In this document: positions 32,875 to 35,071 of the stretch, in pieces | How the letters are laid out: each line of letters begins with the position of its first letter | How positions within the stretch are numbered: position 1 is the stretch's first letter | NCBI GenBank assembly: GCA_045561055.1 | Contig: JBJKYL010000002.1 | Coordinates: 1-35,071, forward strand | Reading direction: 5' to 3' | DNA length: 35,071 nt | Source of the DNA: SMWC01 sp045561055 | GTDB taxonomy: Bacteria; Pseudomonadota; Gammaproteobacteria; Steroidobacterales; Rariloculaceae | The notes under the pieces: generated by a model | Database searches by the model: none | Told to the model about the DNA's origin: nothing | Seen by the model: the letters and a program-made list of their open reading frames with translations, nothing else | Program-made: the position numbers and the translations under genes

Positions 32875-33921
32875 ATGAACATGATTAAAAAAATTTACTA
32901 TCTGTTTTTCGCCTTAGCATCTCCTACGCTACTCGCACATCACGGTGCAGTCACAAACCCAGTCCTGTATCAAGCCGATAATTTCGTTGAACTCGAAGGC
33001 GTGATGACAGAAATGTTTTGGCATAACCCACATGTTCGAGGCAGGATGACGGTAGTAGATGAAGCCGGCGAAGAGATCGTTTACGAGCTCGAGCTTGGCC
33101 CAGGCCCTCCGGGCATGGCGAATAGAGGCCTTACCGAAGAGGATTTTCTGGGACCAGTGAGAGTCGCAGGCTATCCGTCTAAACGAAAAATAAATACCAT
33201 TGGTATTCTTCATGTATTAATGCCAAGCGGCAGAGAAATTGTGCAAGGCAACCGCGAGCCCCTTTGGGCAGAAGAGCTACCTAACGCGCAGCCTGATGTC
33301 GATCCCATATTAGAGGCCGAGGAGAGGCTTACCGCGCGGAGCATTTTTCGTACCTGGACCAAGCAAGGAGGCATGGCCTTCTCACCTGAAGCAAACGACC
33401 TAGCTAATGCTATGGACTGGTTGAGCGAACGCGGCCATGAACTAAATGCACTCTATGATCCGATCGCGGATAACGTTGAGGTATCAGAATGCAAACAAGG
33501 GATGCCGGATTATATGTTCGATCCGGGACAGATGCGTATAGACGATGAGGGTGATCGAATCATATTTGAGTCTTGGGAATACAATGGTATACGTACTATT
33601 TATATGGATACAGCGACGGCTCCTGAGCCAGAACCATCGAACGTCGGTTACTCAACGGGGCGCTGGTTTGACGATACGTTAGTCGTCACCACCACACATA
33701 TAGACTTCCCCTATTGGGCGGAGTTCGGTCTTCCGCAATCAAACCAGGGGATCATTGTGGAAAGATTTACGCCATCTGATGATGGCAACAATTTATCTTA
33801 TACATTAACTGTTATCGATCCAGTCACAATGACCCGGCCGTTCACAGTCAGAGACAATCGATTTTGGACGCCCGGTAGAGAAATTCTACCGTACGACTGT
33901 GTAGTTGAATGGGAAGACTAA
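32875..33921 (+). CDS. Secreted DUF6152-like protein, tandem copy 1
   Basis: This 348-residue protein has a signal peptide (YYLFFALASPTLLA) and a mature part starting at His22 (HHGAVTNPVLYQADNF). An N-terminal beta-rich domain (about 22-120) contains EMFWHNPHVRGRM and ELGPGPPGMANRGLTEEDF. The C-terminal half contains CKQGMPDYMFDP, YMDTATAPEPEPS, YSTGRWFDDTLVVTTTHID and DPVTMTRPF, and ends YDCVVEWED. Two cysteines are conserved with copy 2 (CxQGMP and the C-terminal YxCVVEWED) and could pair in the periplasm. I know no function for the family. It is 24 bases upstream of copy 2 and clearly its paralog, though diverged along its whole length. Confidence 0.85.
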   Translation: MNMIKKIYYLFFALASPTLLAHHGAVTNPVLYQADNFVELEGVMTEMFWHNPHVRGRMTVVDEAGEEIVYELELGPGPPGMANRGLTEEDFLGPVRVAGYPSKRKINTIGILHVLMPSGREIVQGNREPLWAEELPNAQPDVDPILEAEERLTARSIFRTWTKQGGMAFSPEANDLANAMDWLSERGHELNALYDPIADNVEVSECKQGMPDYMFDPGQMRIDDEGDRIIFESWEYNGIRTIYMDTATAPEPEPSNVGYSTGRWFDDTLVVTTTHIDFPYWAEFGLPQSNQGIIVERFTPSDDGNNLSYTLTVIDPVTMTRPFTVRDNRFWTPGREILPYDCVVEWED

Positions 33922-34015
33922 ATTGACTCATAGAAGGTTAAAGTAATGAAAATCTCTAACAAACTATTTTTCCTCGCATTTGTACTAGTCTCTCCTACTC
34001 TCCTGGCACATCACG
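33896..34015 (+). repeat. Direct repeat, first unit (120 bases)
   Basis: It runs from the last 26 bases of copy 1 through the 24-base spacer into the first 70 bases of copy 2. It is identical by eye to 34952-35071. Confidence 0.93.
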
Positions 34016-34977
34016 GCGCAGTTACAAACGGCGTGCTGTATTACACTGACGATGTCATTGAACTCGAAGGCGAGATGACAGAAGTGTTCTGGCATAACCC
34101 ACACACTCGAGGCAGGTTGAGCGTGGTGGACGACGCCGGCGAAGAGACCGTTTGGGAAATTGAGCTTGGTCCAGGCCCCCAAAGCATGGCACGCAAAGGT
34201 CTTGCCGCAGAAGATTTCCTTGGACGAGTCAGAGTCGCTGGTTTTCGTTCCAGACGAGGCGCCAATACTATGGGCCCGATTCATGTACTAATGCCAAACG
34301 GGGTGGAATATGTACAAGGCGACCGTGAACTTCGTTGGTCGAATGAAACAATCGTCGACACAGGCCGGGTGCCCGATCCCACATTGGAAGCCGAGGAGAA
34401 ACGTACCGCGCATAGCATCTTTCGTACTTGGGGAAGGAACGAAGGCGGAGGACCCGAACGCGATTTGTCTAGGGATTGGTTGAGCGAACGCGGCCGTGAA
34501 CTACTCGCAGACTACGACCCGGTGACGGACAACATTGAACTAATAGAATGCAGACAAGGGATGCCGGATATGTTCGATCCCGTACCGATGCGTATAACTG
34601 ACGAGGGTGATCGCATAATAATCGAGATATCCGAGTACAACACTCGACGAACTATTTATATGGACACAGCGACCGCCCCTGAACCAGAACCTTCGGCAAC
34701 CGGCTACTCGACGGGCCGCTGGGCTGGCGAGACATTAATCGTGACCACGACGCATATAGACTGGGCGCATTGGTCGGAGCTCGGTCTACCGCAATCAGAT
34801 CAGTCAACCATCCTAGAAAGATTATCAGTATCCGATGATGGAAACGTATTAAATCTTGCGGTAACTGTCTTCGACCCAGTGATGTTCACTCGACCATTCA
34901 CAATTGAGAGAACTCGATCTTGGACGCCCGGCATAGTGATACCACCTTATAACTGTGTAGTTGAATGGGAAGACTAA
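33946..34977 (+). CDS. Secreted DUF6152-like protein, tandem copy 2
   Basis: This 343-residue paralog of the preceding gene has the same layout: signal peptide FFLAFVLVSPTLLA, mature start His22 (HHGAVTNGVLYYTDDV), EVFWHNPHTRGRL, GPGPQSMARKGL, CRQGMPDMFDP, YMDTATAPEPEPS, GRWAGETLIVTTTHID, DPVMFTRP and the ending PPYNCVVEWED. AGAAGG lies 8 bases before the ATG. Its first 70 bases and its last 26 are repeated exactly around the next copy, which points to a recent duplication or gene conversion between copies 2 and 3. Confidence 0.86.
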   Translation: MKISNKLFFLAFVLVSPTLLAHHGAVTNGVLYYTDDVIELEGEMTEVFWHNPHTRGRLSVVDDAGEETVWEIELGPGPQSMARKGLAAEDFLGRVRVAGFRSRRGANTMGPIHVLMPNGVEYVQGDRELRWSNETIVDTGRVPDPTLEAEEKRTAHSIFRTWGRNEGGGPERDLSRDWLSERGRELLADYDPVTDNIELIECRQGMPDMFDPVPMRITDEGDRIIIEISEYNTRRTIYMDTATAPEPEPSATGYSTGRWAGETLIVTTTHIDWAHWSELGLPQSDQSTILERLSVSDDGNVLNLAVTVFDPVMFTRPFTIERTRSWTPGIVIPPYNCVVEWED

Positions 34978-35071
34978 ATTGACTCATAGAAGGTTAAAGT
35001 AATGAAAATCTCTAACAAACTATTTTTCCTCGCATTTGTACTAGTCTCTCCTACTCTCCTGGCACATCACG
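34952..35071 (+). repeat. Direct repeat, second unit (120 bases, cut by window end)
   Basis: This is the exact copy of 33896-34015 at a distance of 1056 bases. It covers the end of copy 2, the spacer and the start of copy 3. The true repeat may be longer, since the window stops inside it. Confidence 0.93.
35002..35071 (+). CDS. Secreted DUF6152-like protein, tandem copy 3 (start only)
   Basis: The third array gene begins at the ATG at 35002 with AGAAGG 8 bases upstream and continues past the window edge. The 23 visible codons encode a signal peptide and the HH of the mature N-terminus, identical at DNA level to copy 2. How many further copies exist cannot be seen. Confidence 0.85.
   Translation, partial: MKISNKLFFLAFVLVSPTLLAHH

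Noticed and set aside
32929..34284. Minus-strand frames of about 94-99 residues inside both array genes
   Set aside because: They are antisense to the tandem paralogs at the same relative place, so their similarity simply follows from the duplication.
1..35071. CRISPR arrays, tRNA or rRNA genes, insertion sequences, glycine riboswitch upstream of sarcosine genes
   Set aside because: I looked for short regularly spaced repeats, cloverleaf patterns, transposase-like frames and tandem aptamer motifs and saw none. The only long direct repeat is in the DUF6152-like array.

Overview
The window looks like a piece of an uncultivated, aerobic, probably marine gammaproteobacterium. The signs are a hut operon for histidine use, a soxBDAG-type heterotetrameric sarcosine oxidase, class III alcohol dehydrogenase, a membrane-anchored winged-helix/TPR regulator, lipoprotein and Tat signals, and many secreted amidohydrolase- and DUF6152-like proteins. 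This taxonomic call rests on gene content and recalled family distribution. I see no rRNA, tRNA, CRISPR array, transposase or phage gene. Most of the window is dense catabolic DNA.

Layout. 1-2545: the end of hutU, then hutH and hutG (histidine to glutamate), followed by a possible broken gene and a Tat-exported amidohydrolase (2800-3849). 4094-7811: a minus-strand operon reading NhaC-type antiporter, HD-domain putative diiron oxygenase, AhpD/CMD-like protein, Rieske oxygenase. 7859-8008: a short fragment resembling the C-terminus of the DUF6152-like family. 8090-11765: a DUF5916-type outer-membrane barrel and a short alkylsulfatase-like metallo-beta-lactamase protein, divergent from a CadC-like membrane regulator (11960-13822). 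13891-20172: glutathione-dependent formaldehyde dehydrogenase and soxB-D-A-G. 20298-22414: a CitE-like lyase translationally coupled to a serine hydrolase. 22522-23388: a protein related to glycine/D-proline reductase subunit B, with Cys in place of selenocysteine. 23404-24537: a DUF6152-like secreted protein. 25105-26978: a VOC protein and an aldehyde dehydrogenase. 27223-29033: two unknown secreted proteins. 29137-32076: a MetE-core methyltransferase-like protein and a lipoprotein amidohydrolase. 32091-32531: a secreted cupin. 32875-35071: a tandem array of DUF6152-like genes that runs off the window.

How the genes fit together. Several modules would feed one-carbon and nitrogen metabolism: histidine to glutamate; sarcosine to glycine plus methylene-THF or formaldehyde; formaldehyde oxidation by the glutathione route; and a MetE-core protein that may move methyl groups. 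The Rieske/HD/CMD/NhaC operon looks like a complete small uptake-and-oxidation cassette for an unidentified substrate. The most unusual DNA structure is the tandem DUF6152-like array. Its second and third copies share an exact 120-base block at a 1056-base period, and relatives or remnants of the family occur elsewhere in the window.
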